Positions 33,849-43,173 are shown, numbered from the stretch's first letter. The stretch is 64,000 bases of DNA from Uruburuella suis (GCF_004341385.1 NZ_SLXE01000003.1:61956-125955), one strand, 5' to 3'. Notes: generated by a model not told the origin, from the sequence alone. Numbers and translations: made by a program.

Positions 33849-33882
33849 AAATGCCGTCTGAAAAGTTTTCAGACGGCATTTT
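33849..33882. terminator. AT-DUS terminator between ggt and lpxC
   Basis: AAATGCCGTCTGAAAA / TTTTCAGACGGCATTT with a 1-2 nt loop. It uses the AT-DUS dialect (ATGCCGTCTGAA) rather than AG-DUS. It can serve both convergent genes. Confidence 0.75.
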
Positions 33883-33902
33883 TCATCTTGCTTCAATCAC
33901 AT

Positions 33903-34820
33903 TCAAGCCACATCGGGCAAGCCGTGAAAAGCGGCGGGCAAATCTTCTTCGTGCTCGAATTGCACCCATTCGTAAGCGCTCTCGTCTGCCAACACCGCGC
34001 GCAGCAAGGCGTTGTTGATGGCGTGGCCGGATTTATAGCCTTCGAATGCGCCGATAATCGGGTGACCGACGATATAAAGATCGCCGATGGCATCGAGAAT
34101 TTTATGGCGCACAAATTCATCGGGATAGCGCAAACCTTCGGGGTTGAGCACATCGGTGTCGTCAATCACAATGGCATTATTGAGGTTGCCGCCGAGGCCC
34201 AGATTGTGCGCTCTCATCAGCTCCACTTCCTGCATAAAGCCGAAAGTGCGGGCGCGGGCGATTTCTTCCACATACGATTTGCCGGCAAAATCGATTTCAA
34301 AAGTGGGATTGCTGCGGTTGAACACCGGATGGTCGAATTCGATGGTGAGGGTGACTTTAAAGCCGTTATAAGGCGTAAAACGCACCCATTTGCCGGCTTC
34401 TTTCACTTCAACCGTTTTCAAAATTTTCAAAAAACGCTTTTGCGCCTGCTGATCGACAATGCCGGCATCTTGCAGCAGATAGATAAACGGCAGGCTCGAG
34501 CCGTCCATAATCGGGATTTCGGGCGCATTCAATTCAATCAGCGCATTATCCACGCCATAAGCGGCCAATGCCGACATAATATGCTCGATGGTGCCCACGC
34601 GCACGCCGGCTTCGGTTACGACGGTGGATGAGAGGCGGGTGTCGTTGATTAAATAAGGCGTGAGCGCAATCACAGCACCTTTCTCACCGCTCAAATCGGT
34701 GCGCCGAAACGAAATGCCGCTGTTTTCCGCGGCCGGATGCAGCGTGAGCGCCACCCGTTCGCCCGAATGCAGGCCCACGCCGGCAACATGCACAGATTTG
34801 GCCAATGTTCGTTGCAGCAT
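33903..34820 (-). CDS. lpxC: UDP-3-O-acyl-N-acetylglucosamine deacetylase
   Basis: 305 residues, the normal LpxC length. It starts MLQRTLAKSVHVAGVGLHSG. Zinc-ligand and catalytic segments are present: GTIEHIMSALAAYGVDNA (His), YPDEFVRHKILDAIGDLY (His and Asp) and KSGHAINNALLRAVL (His). It catalyses the committed step of lipid A synthesis in the cytoplasm. It is monocistronic here, with the candidate origin region directly upstream. Confidence 0.97.
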   Translation of the reverse strand: MLQRTLAKSVHVAGVGLHSGERVALTLHPAAENSGISFRRTDLSGEKGAVIALTPYLINDTRLSSTVVTEAGVRVGTIEHIMSALAAYGVDNALIELNAPEIPIMDGSSLPFIYLLQDAGIVDQQAQKRFLKILKTVEVKEAGKWVRFTPYNGFKVTLTIEFDHPVFNRSNPTFEIDFAGKSYVEEIARARTFGFMQEVELMRAHNLGLGGNLNNAIVIDDTDVLNPEGLRYPDEFVRHKILDAIGDLYIVGHPIIGAFEGYKSGHAINNALLRAVLADESAYEWVQFEHEEDLPAAFHGLPDVA

Positions 34821-34957
34821 ATTGTTTCCTCTGAATATTTTTGTTGATGTTGGTGCGTATCATACGATAAAACCGCGCCAACAGCCTATTATTTTTAATA
34901 GTATTTACCAATTAATCTGATAAGCTCGAAGGCCGTCTGAAAGCGTGTGCGGCAAAA

Positions 34958-35160
34958 GTGGATAAGCCCGATTTATTCACATACCGTGGGAAAAATGGGA
35001 TTTTTATCCCCAAAAGCGCGTAAACCGCACACAGGCTTATCCGGAAACTTTCATCTTAATTAGCCATTTGTTTTTAATTGTAAAATATGGTTTATCCACA
35101 AGACAGCCCCTGCTTCATCTAATATCATCTTTATATATATTTACTTATTTAATTAAAGTC
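34958..35160. other. Candidate oriC-like region: DnaA boxes next to an AT-rich tract
   Basis: Box-like 9-mers: TTATTCACA (34973-34981) and TTATCCACA (35092-35100), both fitting TTATNCACA, plus one-mismatch copies at 34958-34966 and 35004-35012 and a weaker one at 35037-35045. A 41-bp tract that is almost all A/T (35118-35158, with TTTATATATATTTACTTATT) follows. The 507-bp gap between lpxC and gapA has no gene; it also holds one AG-DUS and one AT-DUS. dnaA is not nearby, so function is unproven. Confidence 0.4.
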
Positions 35161-35327
35161 GGGCAAACTTTTCAGACGGCATTGCAAGCTCAACAGGCAG
35201 GCATAGCTTGTGTTAAATCAGATTTATGTTGTTTGCAGTAAGTAGTGTTAGGTAGTAATTTTATTTCATGGTAAAAAGCAGCCATCTGAAATTTATCGTT
35301 ATTTCTGAATATTTCTAGGAGCAAAAT

Positions 35328-36329
35328 ATGAGCATTAAAGTTGCGATTAATGGTTTCGGCCGCATCGGCCGCTTGGCATTGCGCCAAATCATCAAAACCG
35401 AAGGCCTTGAAGTGGTGGCGGTAAACGACCTCACTCCGGCCGACATGCTGTTGCACCTGTTTAAATACGACACCACCCAAGGCCGCTTTCAAGGCACTGC
35501 CGAGTTGAAAGACAACGCCATTGTGGTGGACGGCAAAGAAATCAAAGTGTTTGCCGATGCCGATCCGGAAGCCTTGCCCTGGGGCGAATTGGGTGTGGAC
35601 GTGGTGCTCGAATGCACCGGCTTTTTCACCACCAAAGAAAAAGCGGAAAAACACATCAAAGCCGGCGCCCGCAAAGTGGTGATTTCCGCCCCCGGCGGCG
35701 ACATGAAAACCGTGGTGTTTGGTGTGAACGAAGATATTCTCGACGGCAGCGAAACCGTGATTTCTGCCGCTTCCTGCACCACCAACTGCCTGGCGCCGAT
35801 GGCCGCCGTGCTGCAAAAACAATACGGCGTGGTGGAAGGCCTGATGACCACCATTCATGCCTACACCGGCGACCAAAACACGCTTGACGCACCGCACCGC
35901 AAAGGCGATTTCCGCCGTGCCCGTGCCGCCGCGCAAAATATTGTGCCCAATAGCACCGGCGCGGCCAAAGCCATCGGCTTGGTGATTCCCGCGTTGAACG
36001 GCAAGCTCGACGGCTCTGCCCAGCGCGTGCCCGTGGCCACCGGCTCGCTGACCGAGCTGGTGACCGTGTTGGAAAAAAACGTGACCAAAGAAGAAATCAA
36101 CGCAGCCATGAAAGCCGCGGCCAATGAATCTTACGGCTACACCGAAGAGCAATTGGTGTCTTCAGACGTGATCGGCATGGAATTCGGCTCATTGTTTGAC
36201 GCCACCCAAACCCGCGTGATGACCGTGGGCGACAAGCAATTGGTGAAAACCGTGGCTTGGTATGATAATGAAATGTCATACACCTGCCAATTGGTGCGCA
36301 CCCTGCATTATTTTGCAAAATTAATCTGA
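35328..36329 (+). CDS. gapA: Glyceraldehyde-3-phosphate dehydrogenase
   Basis: 333 residues. N-terminal NAD motif INGFGRIGRLALRQ, catalytic ASCTTNCLAPMAAVLQ (Cys about 152), NSTGAAKAIGLVIPALNGKL and the C-terminal WYDNEMSYTCQLV. It converts glyceraldehyde 3-phosphate to 1,3-bisphosphoglycerate. An SD (TAGGAGCAAAAT) precedes the ATG. A DUS terminator follows at 36388. Confidence 0.97.
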   Translation: MSIKVAINGFGRIGRLALRQIIKTEGLEVVAVNDLTPADMLLHLFKYDTTQGRFQGTAELKDNAIVVDGKEIKVFADADPEALPWGELGVDVVLECTGFFTTKEKAEKHIKAGARKVVISAPGGDMKTVVFGVNEDILDGSETVISAASCTTNCLAPMAAVLQKQYGVVEGLMTTIHAYTGDQNTLDAPHRKGDFRRARAAAQNIVPNSTGAAKAIGLVIPALNGKLDGSAQRVPVATGSLTELVTVLEKNVTKEEINAAMKAAANESYGYTEEQLVSSDVIGMEFGSLFDATQTRVMTVGDKQLVKTVAWYDNEMSYTCQLVRTLHYFAKLI

Positions 36330-36387
36330 TTAATCAAAGATTTACGCTTTATATAACACGCTTCATAAATAAATAATATTAATCAGC

Positions 36388-36419
36388 AAAGGCCGTCTGA
36401 AAACTTTCAGACGGCCTTT
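36388..36419 (+). terminator. gapA terminator (DUS pair)
   Basis: AAAGGCCGTCTGAAA / TTTCAGACGGCCTTT with a 2-nt loop and a following T-run. A degenerate TATAGTGAAAT Correia-type fragment and a GTAGAGTGTGTGGC REP-like unit follow at about 36425-36515. Confidence 0.8.
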
Positions 36420-36596
36420 TATTTATAGTGAAATCAAAGAAAAATGGATACAGAAATAAGAAATTTCAAATTGCGTGTAGAGTGTGTGGCTCAACCATGC
36501 ACACGGTTTAAATGATAAGGTTTAAACGATAAATTGAAAGTCTTTTGCAAAGGCATCGAGCCAAAAAAAGATCTGCGCCAAGCCGTTTGGCGTTTT

Positions 36597-37274
36597 TCAG
36601 ACGGCCTGAGGCTCAACCGCGATTATCGTGGCGGCTTTTTCCTCAATTTGAAATTTGATTTCATAACCGGCCACGCTCATCACATACACGCGCTCAGGAA
36701 TATTTTGATAAGCCGGCCGCGGATCTTGCGCGATGCTTTGCGCAATCAGCTCGCGCGTGTTTGCGGATAAGCCGGTATCGGTGCCGGGCAGCCAGGCCAC
36801 TTGCAACAAATCGGGCGCGCTGAGGGCAAAGCCGGCCGCGGCTTCTGGCCGGGCTTCCACAAACGGGATGTAGGGTTTGATGTCCACCACCGGCGTGCCG
36901 TCGAGCAAATCGGCGCCGCTGCAATAAAGTTTGACGGTTTTACCGCATTCGATGCGCTCGAGTTTGAGCAGCGACAAGCCCAAATGATTGGGGCGGTGCG
37001 GGCTGCGGGTGGCAAACACGCCCATTTTCTGCTTGCCGCCTAAACGCGGCGGGCGCACCAGCGGCGACCAGCCTTCATCGAGCACGCCGTGAAAAATAAA
37101 ATGTATCCACACATAATCAAAGCTTTCAAGGCCGCGCACGCTGTCGGCGTTGAATTCTGCGGCCAATTCGATGCATACTTCGGCAGCCGGCACCAACCCG
37201 GGCTGCCGCGCCACGCCGAATTTTTGTTGGTAGGGTGAATGAACCGTGGCAATACTGGTGAGGGTGTGCTGCAT
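36597..37274 (-). CDS. trmO: tRNA t6A37 methyltransferase TrmO (TsaA family)
   Basis: 225 residues. The start TVHSPYQQKFGVARQPGLVP, the SFDYVWIHFIFHG segment, RSPHRPNHLGLSLLKLERIE and the C-terminal LPGTDTGLSANTRELIAQSI with DPRPAY are conserved in TrmO/TsaA. It methylates N6-threonylcarbamoyladenosine 37 in tRNA-Thr using SAM. It is monocistronic, and its 3' end contains part of a DUS. Confidence 0.88.
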   Translation of the reverse strand: MQHTLTSIATVHSPYQQKFGVARQPGLVPAAEVCIELAAEFNADSVRGLESFDYVWIHFIFHGVLDEGWSPLVRPPRLGGKQKMGVFATRSPHRPNHLGLSLLKLERIECGKTVKLYCSGADLLDGTPVVDIKPYIPFVEARPEAAAGFALSAPDLLQVAWLPGTDTGLSANTRELIAQSIAQDPRPAYQNIPERVYVMSVAGYEIKFQIEEKAATIIAVEPQAV

Positions 37275-37555
37275 AGAGAGGCCGTCTGAAAAATAAGCGT
37301 GAAGCGGCTTATTTTAACAAATGAATCGGGCGGTGTAAGCCGATTGGCAAGCGTATCAGCAAATTTTATGGCTTGCACACAAACTATATTTATTACGTTA
37401 ACGAAGAGAGAGGCCGTCTGAAAGAAAAGCTTCAGACGGCCTGATAAAGCAGCATAAAACATCGTTTTATTTTGCGTTGAATGCAAGGCAGCAACGCTAG
37501 AATAACAAGGCTTTTTCGCTATATAATAGCGGATTCGTATGCTTGGAGAAGCGGC

Positions 37556-38191
37556 ATGATTGTGTCGATAGATGTGGATGCGCAGAAAACTTTTTCGCCT
37601 TTATGCCCGCAAGAATTGCCGGTAGCCGAGGGTGATACGATTGTTGCCGAGCTTAATGCGCAAGCGGCGCTGGCCGATTTGCGCGTGATGAGCAAAGATG
37701 CGCATAGCCCGTCGGCCAAATGGATTGTGGATAAAGCTGTGGATATGTTGCAGCCCACCGGCATGCCCAATGCCGATCTCACTTGGGTGCCACATGCGAT
37801 TGTCGGCACACCGGGTTTTGAGCTGCTCGATGGGCTGCCCGCGGCAACGGGCTACGATTATTGCGTGTGGAAAGGGGTGGACCCGGAATTTCACCCTTAT
37901 GGTGCCTGCTTTCACGATATTGATGAAAAGCTTTCCACCGGCCTTTTGGAATGGCTGCACAGCAAGCAGGCGCAAACCGTGATTGTGGGCGGCTTGGCCA
38001 CGGATTATTGTGTGAAAACCACGGTGTTGCAATTGCTTAAAGGCGGCGCTTGGCAAGTGATTGTAAACGCGGCGGCTTGCCGCGGCATTGCGCCGGACAC
38101 CACCGAAGCGGCATGGAACGAAATGATGGCACACGGCGCGATTGTGCTTGAAAATGCAGCAAAAATTTCTGAATATATTAAAAATCAATAA
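37556..38191 (+). CDS. Nicotinamidase-like isochorismatase-fold hydrolase
   Basis: 211 residues from the ATG at 37556, which has GGAGAA as SD and gives the proper MIVSIDVDAQKTF start; a longer frame exists but has no SD. The fold is that of isochorismatase/nicotinamidase: catalytic Asp in IDVDAQ, Lys in the middle part, and nucleophilic Cys in GGLATDYCVKTTVLQ. Probably hydrolyses nicotinamide to nicotinate for NAD salvage. A TATAAT (37521-37526 region) lies about 30 bp upstream. The parS-like site lies just after the stop. Confidence 0.75.
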   Translation: MIVSIDVDAQKTFSPLCPQELPVAEGDTIVAELNAQAALADLRVMSKDAHSPSAKWIVDKAVDMLQPTGMPNADLTWVPHAIVGTPGFELLDGLPAATGYDYCVWKGVDPEFHPYGACFHDIDEKLSTGLLEWLHSKQAQTVIVGGLATDYCVKTTVLQLLKGGAWQVIVNAAACRGIAPDTTEAAWNEMMAHGAIVLENAAKISEYIKNQ

Positions 38192-38214
38192 GTTATTCAG
38201 AGTATTCTTAAATA

Positions 38215-38230
38215 TGTTTCACGTGAAACA
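38215..38230. promoter_or_regulatory. parS-like chromosome partition site
   Basis: TGTTTCACGTGAAACA is a perfect 16-bp palindrome and matches the bacterial parS consensus (TGTTNCACGTGAAACA), which ParB binds. It lies between the nicotinamidase-like gene and waaC. Confidence 0.85.
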
Positions 38231-38255
38231 TCATGGTAAGAAAGCGATATAGCCG

Positions 38256-39239
38256 ATGAAAACGCTGTTGGTACGCTTATCGAGCATGGGCGATTTAATC
38301 CACACCTTGCCGGCTGTGGACGATTTATCACGCATGCGTCCGGATGTGAATTTGCATTGGCTGTGCGAAGCCGGATTTGCCGACATCGCCAGATTGCATC
38401 CGTTTGTGCGCCAAGTGCATGAAATGCGTTGGCGGCAATGGCGTAAAGATTTGCTCAGCCCGGCCACTTGGCGGCAAATAGGCCGTCTGAAACAAGATTT
38501 GCAGCAACAGCATTTTGATGATGTGCTCGATAGCCAAGGCTTGGTGAAAAGCGCACTGTTTGCCAAAATAGCCCATGCGCCGGTGAAAGGTCTTGATGGC
38601 AGCAGCGCGCGCGAGCGCTGGGCAGCGCTGGCTTATCACCATAACTATGCCGTGCCCAAAGACAAGAATGCCGTGTGGCGCAACCGCATGTTATTTGCGC
38701 AAGCATTCGGCTATGCCTTACCCGATGAGCAACATTTCGGCTTGGTGGTGCCGGAAAGCGCGCGCTTGCCGGATTTGCCGGCGCATTATTATGTGGCGCT
38801 GCATGCCACCAGCCGCGACAGCAAATTGTGGCCTGTTGAAAATTGGTTGGCCTTGCTGCAAAAACTGCATGATCACAGCGGCCTGCCGGTGTATTTGCCG
38901 TGGGGCAATGCGGCTGAAAAAGCGCGCGCTGAAACGATTGCGGCCCGTTTGCCGTTTGCGCGGGTGTGCGCTAAATTAAGCCTGCTGCAAGCAGCTTGGC
39001 TGCTGGATAAGGCTGAGGGCATTGCCGGGGTGGACACCGGCCTACTGCATTTGGCCAATGCGCTCGATAAACCTGTGGTGGGTATCTACACCGATACCGA
39101 CCCTTTGAAAACCGGCGTGCAGGAATCGGCGTGGGCTAAAAATCTCGGTAATGCCGGCTGCATTCCGAGTGTGGATGAAGTTTATCAAGCTTTACAAAAC
39201 AGCATAGCGGCTAAAGCGCTTGCAACAGCATTCGATTAG
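38256..39239 (+). CDS. waaC: Lipopolysaccharide heptosyltransferase I
   Basis: 327 residues of glycosyltransferase family 9: MKTLLVRLSSMGDLIHTLPA at the N-terminus, HFDDVLDSQGLVKSAL in the middle, and GIAGVDTGLLHLANALDKPV with VGIYTDTDP towards the end. It adds the first heptose to Kdo in the LOS inner core, at the cytoplasmic face of the inner membrane. Its coding sequence contains one AG-DUS (near 38479). Confidence 0.94.
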   Translation: MKTLLVRLSSMGDLIHTLPAVDDLSRMRPDVNLHWLCEAGFADIARLHPFVRQVHEMRWRQWRKDLLSPATWRQIGRLKQDLQQQHFDDVLDSQGLVKSALFAKIAHAPVKGLDGSSARERWAALAYHHNYAVPKDKNAVWRNRMLFAQAFGYALPDEQHFGLVVPESARLPDLPAHYYVALHATSRDSKLWPVENWLALLQKLHDHSGLPVYLPWGNAAEKARAETIAARLPFARVCAKLSLLQAAWLLDKAEGIAGVDTGLLHLANALDKPVVGIYTDTDPLKTGVQESAWAKNLGNAGCIPSVDEVYQALQNSIAAKALATAFD

Positions 39240-39293
39240 AACGAAAAGTCTAAAAAACAGTAAAGGCATGAAGAAGATAGCGGCCGGCTCGGG

Positions 39294-39299
39294 TATAAT
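39294..39299 (+). promoter_or_regulatory. -10 box of the etfBA promoter
   Basis: TATAAT in GGGTATAATACAGGCC, about 120 bp upstream of etfB. The leader contains one AG-DUS. Confidence 0.45.
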
Positions 39300-39422
39300 A
39301 CAGGCCGTCTGAAGCGTTGAAACCAAGCGGCGGTTTTCATCAGGCATCATCAAACAACTGGTGGTGACTGATGAAAATTTCTGCTTCATATTATTTCCGG
39401 CATGCCGGTTAAAGGAGAACCC

Positions 39423-40172
39423 ATGAAAGCGTTGGTCGCGGTAAAGCGCGTGGTGGACTATAACGTTAAAGTCCGTGTAAAAGCCGATGGCTCGGATGTT
39501 GATATCGGTAATGTCAAAATGTCGATGAACCCGTTTGACGAAATTGCGGTTGAAGAAGCCGTGCGTTTGAAAGAAGCCGGCAAAATCAGCGAAATCGTGG
39601 CGGTGTCGCTGGGTGAGAAAAAATGTGAAGACACTTTGCGCACCGCACTGGCCATGGGCGCAGACCGCGCCGTGCATGTGGAAACCGATGCCGTGCTCGA
39701 GCCTTTAACCGTGGCCAAGCTGCTTAAAGCCGTGGCTGAAAAAGAGCAGCCGCAATTGCTGTTGCTGGGCAAACAGGCCATTGATGACGATGCCAATCAA
39801 ACGGCGCAAATGCTGGCCGCTTTGCTGAACGCACCGCAAGCCACGTTTGCCAGCAAAGTGGTGCTGGCCGGTGATGAAGTGGTGGTGCAGCGTGAAATTG
39901 ATGGCGGCATCGAAGAAGTGGCTTTGAAGCTGCCGGCGGTGATCAGCACCGATTTGCGCTTGAATGAGCCGCGTTTTGTGAAGCTGCCCAATATCATGGC
40001 GGCCAAGAAAAAGCCGCTGGAGAAGCTCACGCCGGCCGATTTGGGCGTGGACACCGCATTGCGCATCGAGGTGGTGAAATATGCCGAGCCCAAAGCGCGC
40101 CAAGCCGGCGTGAAAGTGGCCGATGTGGCCGAATTGGTGGCTAAATTGAAAAACGAAGCCAAAGTAATCTGA
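39423..40172 (+). CDS. etfB: Electron transfer flavoprotein beta subunit
   Basis: 249 residues from the ATG at 39423 (MKALVAVKRVVDYNVKVRVK) with AAAGGAGAACCC as SD; an upstream in-frame ATG is rejected. It has the AMP/FAD domain of ETF-beta, with SMNPFDEIAVEEAVRLKEAG, LRTALAMGADRAVHV and LLGKQAIDDDANQTAQMLA. With EtfA it carries electrons from acyl-CoA and other dehydrogenases to the ETF-quinone oxidoreductase, so it connects to FadE in this window. Confidence 0.96.
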   Translation: MKALVAVKRVVDYNVKVRVKADGSDVDIGNVKMSMNPFDEIAVEEAVRLKEAGKISEIVAVSLGEKKCEDTLRTALAMGADRAVHVETDAVLEPLTVAKLLKAVAEKEQPQLLLLGKQAIDDDANQTAQMLAALLNAPQATFASKVVLAGDEVVVQREIDGGIEEVALKLPAVISTDLRLNEPRFVKLPNIMAAKKKPLEKLTPADLGVDTALRIEVVKYAEPKARQAGVKVADVAELVAKLKNEAKVI

Positions 40173-40183
40173 CGGAGAGCAAA

Positions 40184-41119
40184 ATGAGCGTATTGATTAT
40201 TGCCGAGCACGACAATCAGCAATTAAACCCCGCCACCCTGCATGCCGTTAGCGCGGCAGCCAAATTGGGTGATGTTCATGTTTTGGTGGCCGGTGAAGCC
40301 GCCGGTGCAGTGGCAGAAGCTGCCCGAAAAATCAGCGGCGTGAGCAAAGTATTGTTGGCAGAAGCGCCGCATTATGCCGCGGGCTTGGCCGAAGAGCTGG
40401 CGCCCTTGGTGGTGCAGCTGGCTGCCGATTATTCAAGCATCGGCGCTACGGCTACGGCTTTCGGCAAAAACCTATTGCCGCGCGTGGCGGCTTTGTTGGA
40501 TGTGCAACAAGTGTCTGATCTCACCGAAGTGGTGGATGAAAAAACCTTTGTGCGCCCGATTTATGCCGGCAATGCATTTAAAACTTTGCGCAGCAAGCAA
40601 GATAAATTGGTGCTCACTTTCCGCGCCACGGCTTTTGAAGCCGCAGCGGCCGAAGGCGGCAATGCCGAGATAGTGGAAGTGACTGCCACGCCAGCACAAA
40701 ATTTGAGCCGCTTTATCAGCCGCGAGCTGATTCAATCCGACCGCCCCGAGCTGACACAAGCCAAAGTGGTGGTATCCGGCGGCCGTGCTTTGGGCAGCGC
40801 CGAGCAATTTAAAAATATTATGGAGCCGCTGGCCGATAGCCTGGGTGCTGCCATTGGCGCTTCGCGTGCGGCAGTTGATGCCGAATATGCCGCCAACGAC
40901 ACGCAGGTCGGCCAAACCGGCAAAGTGGTGGCACCGCAGCTTTATATTGCCGTGGGCATTTCCGGCGCAATTCAGCACACTGCCGGCATGCAAGACAGCA
41001 AAGTGATTGTGGCCATCAATAAAGATCCCGATGCACCGATTTTCAATATTGCCGACTATGGTTTGGTGGGCGATTTGTTTGAAGTGGTGCCACAACTCAC
41101 CGCAGCGCTGAAAGCATAA
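40184..41119 (+). CDS. etfA: Electron transfer flavoprotein alpha subunit
   Basis: 311 residues, 11 bp after etfB, so one operon. N-terminal ETF domain, then the FAD-binding C-terminal domain with VVVSGGRALGSAEQF, GASRAAVDAEYAANDTQVG and ISGAIQHTAGMQDSKVIVAI followed by NKDPDAPIF. Partner of EtfB. The second parS-like site begins right after the stop codon. Confidence 0.97.
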   Translation: MSVLIIAEHDNQQLNPATLHAVSAAAKLGDVHVLVAGEAAGAVAEAARKISGVSKVLLAEAPHYAAGLAEELAPLVVQLAADYSSIGATATAFGKNLLPRVAALLDVQQVSDLTEVVDEKTFVRPIYAGNAFKTLRSKQDKLVLTFRATAFEAAAAEGGNAEIVEVTATPAQNLSRFISRELIQSDRPELTQAKVVVSGGRALGSAEQFKNIMEPLADSLGAAIGASRAAVDAEYAANDTQVGQTGKVVAPQLYIAVGISGAIQHTAGMQDSKVIVAINKDPDAPIFNIADYGLVGDLFEVVPQLTAALKA

Positions 41120-41135
41120 TGTTTCACGTGAAACC
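41120..41135. promoter_or_regulatory. Second parS-like site
   Basis: TGTTTCACGTGAAACC, 15 of 16 bases of the parS consensus, directly after the etfA stop and 2.9 kb from the first site. Confidence 0.75.
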
Positions 41136-41282
41136 TATAATCTGCTGTAAGTAGCTTGCTTTTGTGTTTTCATCATCGGCAAAAACTTTATGCTTTGCGG
41201 CATAAGGTTTTTGCTGTTTTTATTCAGACGGCCAAAACCTGCCTGTTTTTATGATTAGGCCGTCTGAACCACAGGAATAATC

Positions 41283-42326
41283 ATGAATTCTTTGCATTCC
41301 CCCGATGTGCTCTCTTTTGCTTCTGATAATTATGCCGGTGCGCATCCGCAGATATTGGCTGCCGTCGCCGCTGCCAATGGCGGCCATGTGGCGGCTTATG
41401 GCTATGATATCTATACCGAAAAACTGCAACAGCTCATGCGCAGCCATTTTGGGGAGCAGGCGCAATGTTGGCCGGTGTTTAACGGCACCGGTGCGAATGT
41501 GCTGGGTTTGCAAGCAATGATGCCGCGTTGGGGTGCCGTGATTTGCGCCAACAGCGCCCATCTCAACACCGATGAAAACGGTGCACCACAAATAACCGGC
41601 GGTTTGAAATTGTGGCTGGTCGATGCGCCCGACGGCAAGCTCACGCCGGAATTGATTGCTCGGCAAGCTTGGGGCTTTGGCAGCGAGCATCGCGCCCAGC
41701 CGTTGGTGGTGAGCATCAGCCAAACCACCGAATGCGGCACATGCTACACCGCCGAAGAAATTCGCGCCATTGCCGATTATGCCCACAGCTTGGGCATGAA
41801 GCTGCACATGGATGGTGCCCGCATCGCCAATGCGGCTGCTTATTTGGATACCGATTTGCGCAGCATCAGCAGCGATGCCGGTGTGGATTTGCTTTCGTTT
41901 GGTGGCACCAAAAACGGTTTGCTGTTTGGCGAATGTTTGGTGGCTTTATCGCCGGATGCGGTGGCCGGCATGGCACATTTGCGCAAAATCAATTTGCAAT
42001 TGGCTTCCAAAATGCGGTTTATTTCCGCCCAATTTATTGCCTTATTGGAACATGATTTATGGTTGGAAAATGCCCGCCACAGCAACCGAATGGCGGTGAA
42101 GCTGGCGGAAGGTTTGCAGCAGATTGAGGGTGTGCAACTGCTGCATCCGGTGCAATCCAATGCGGTGTTTGCCCGCCTGCCCGAGGGTGTAGCCGATAAA
42201 GCGCGTGCGCAATTCGCTTTTTATGATTGGGATCAGAGCGGCACCGTGCGGCTGATGTGCAGCTTTGACACACAGCCGGCGCATGTGGATGCTTTGTTGG
42301 ATATTATCCGAAAAGCCTGTGCATGA
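41283..42326 (+). CDS. Low-specificity threonine aldolase-like PLP enzyme
   Basis: 347 residues of PLP fold type I. SFASDNYAGAHPQILAAVAA at the N-terminus, VFNGTGANVLGLQAM, KLHMDGARIANAAAYL (Asp to the PLP ring) and the Schiff-base Lys in LLSFGGTKNGLLFGE are typical of the beta-eliminating lyase/threonine aldolase family. It should split L-threonine or L-allo-threonine to glycine and acetaldehyde. The stop overlaps the start of the next gene (ATGA), so the two are co-translated. Confidence 0.85.
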   Translation: MNSLHSPDVLSFASDNYAGAHPQILAAVAAANGGHVAAYGYDIYTEKLQQLMRSHFGEQAQCWPVFNGTGANVLGLQAMMPRWGAVICANSAHLNTDENGAPQITGGLKLWLVDAPDGKLTPELIARQAWGFGSEHRAQPLVVSISQTTECGTCYTAEEIRAIADYAHSLGMKLHMDGARIANAAAYLDTDLRSISSDAGVDLLSFGGTKNGLLFGECLVALSPDAVAGMAHLRKINLQLASKMRFISAQFIALLEHDLWLENARHSNRMAVKLAEGLQQIEGVQLLHPVQSNAVFARLPEGVADKARAQFAFYDWDQSGTVRLMCSFDTQPAHVDALLDIIRKACA

Positions 42327-42952
42327 GCGTGGACACCTACCGCACCGTAGCGGGCACATCCAGCGCTGAATTCAAAGACAAAGGCAGCCGCTTTATTGCT
42401 TTTGCCTATCCGATACGCCGCGCCGATGAGGTAAAAGCCTTGCTTGAGCCTTTGCGACAAAGCCATCATAAAGCGCGCCATTGGTGTTATGCTTACCGCG
42501 TGGGCACCGATGGCCTGCAATTTCGCGCCAATGATGATGGCGAGCCGGCCGGCAGTGCGGGCCGGCCGATTTTGGGGCAGATTGATTCGGCGGCGCTTAC
42601 TGATGTGTTGGTGGTGGTGGTGCGCTATTTCGGTGGCACGCTTTTGGGTGTGCCGGGCTTGATTCATGCTTATAAAACCGCTACCGCTCTGGTTTTGCAG
42701 CAAGCCGATGTGGTGGAAAAAAACATTGAAAAAAGCCTGTGGTTGCGCTGTGAATATCCCTATTTAAACGATGCCATTCGCATTGCCAAGCAACATCAGG
42801 CTGAAATCGTGCAGCAAGATTTGCAGCTCGATTGCCGATTGCAGGTGCGGGTGCCGCTGGCGCATTATGCCGCGGCATTGGCTGCCTGGCAGCATATGCG
42901 CACCATCGATGTGCTGGAAGAGGAAGATCAGGCATCGGAGGGCTTGGCATAA
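42323..42952 (+). CDS. yigZ: YigZ/IMPACT-family protein
   Basis: 209 residues. The N-terminal UPF0029/IMPACT domain includes EFKDKGSRFIAFAYPI, HHKARHWCYAYRVG, DDGEPAGSAGRPILGQI and VVVVVRYFGGTLLGVPGLI. A C-terminal DUF1949-like alpha/beta domain follows. The family is linked to ribosome or translation stress, but its bacterial role is uncertain. It overlaps the aldolase gene by 4 bp. Confidence 0.9.
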   Translation: MSVDTYRTVAGTSSAEFKDKGSRFIAFAYPIRRADEVKALLEPLRQSHHKARHWCYAYRVGTDGLQFRANDDGEPAGSAGRPILGQIDSAALTDVLVVVVRYFGGTLLGVPGLIHAYKTATALVLQQADVVEKNIEKSLWLRCEYPYLNDAIRIAKQHQAEIVQQDLQLDCRLQVRVPLAHYAAALAAWQHMRTIDVLEEEDQASEGLA

Positions 42953-43173
42953 TCCAAGCAATTGTCAAAGTACAATCGTGCTCATTCAAATAGTAAATTG
43001 ATTGCTGCTTTGTTACTCTTTATACTACATTGCACGATGCATAAGAAAGGCCGTCTGAAACTTTCAGACGGCCTTTCTTATGCCAAATTCCGTTTTATGT
43101 TCAATCTAAAAAGCAAGCTCACGGCCTTGTGTTGGCTCCCTGTGCTATTTGTGGCGAGCCGCCTGATTGTCTT

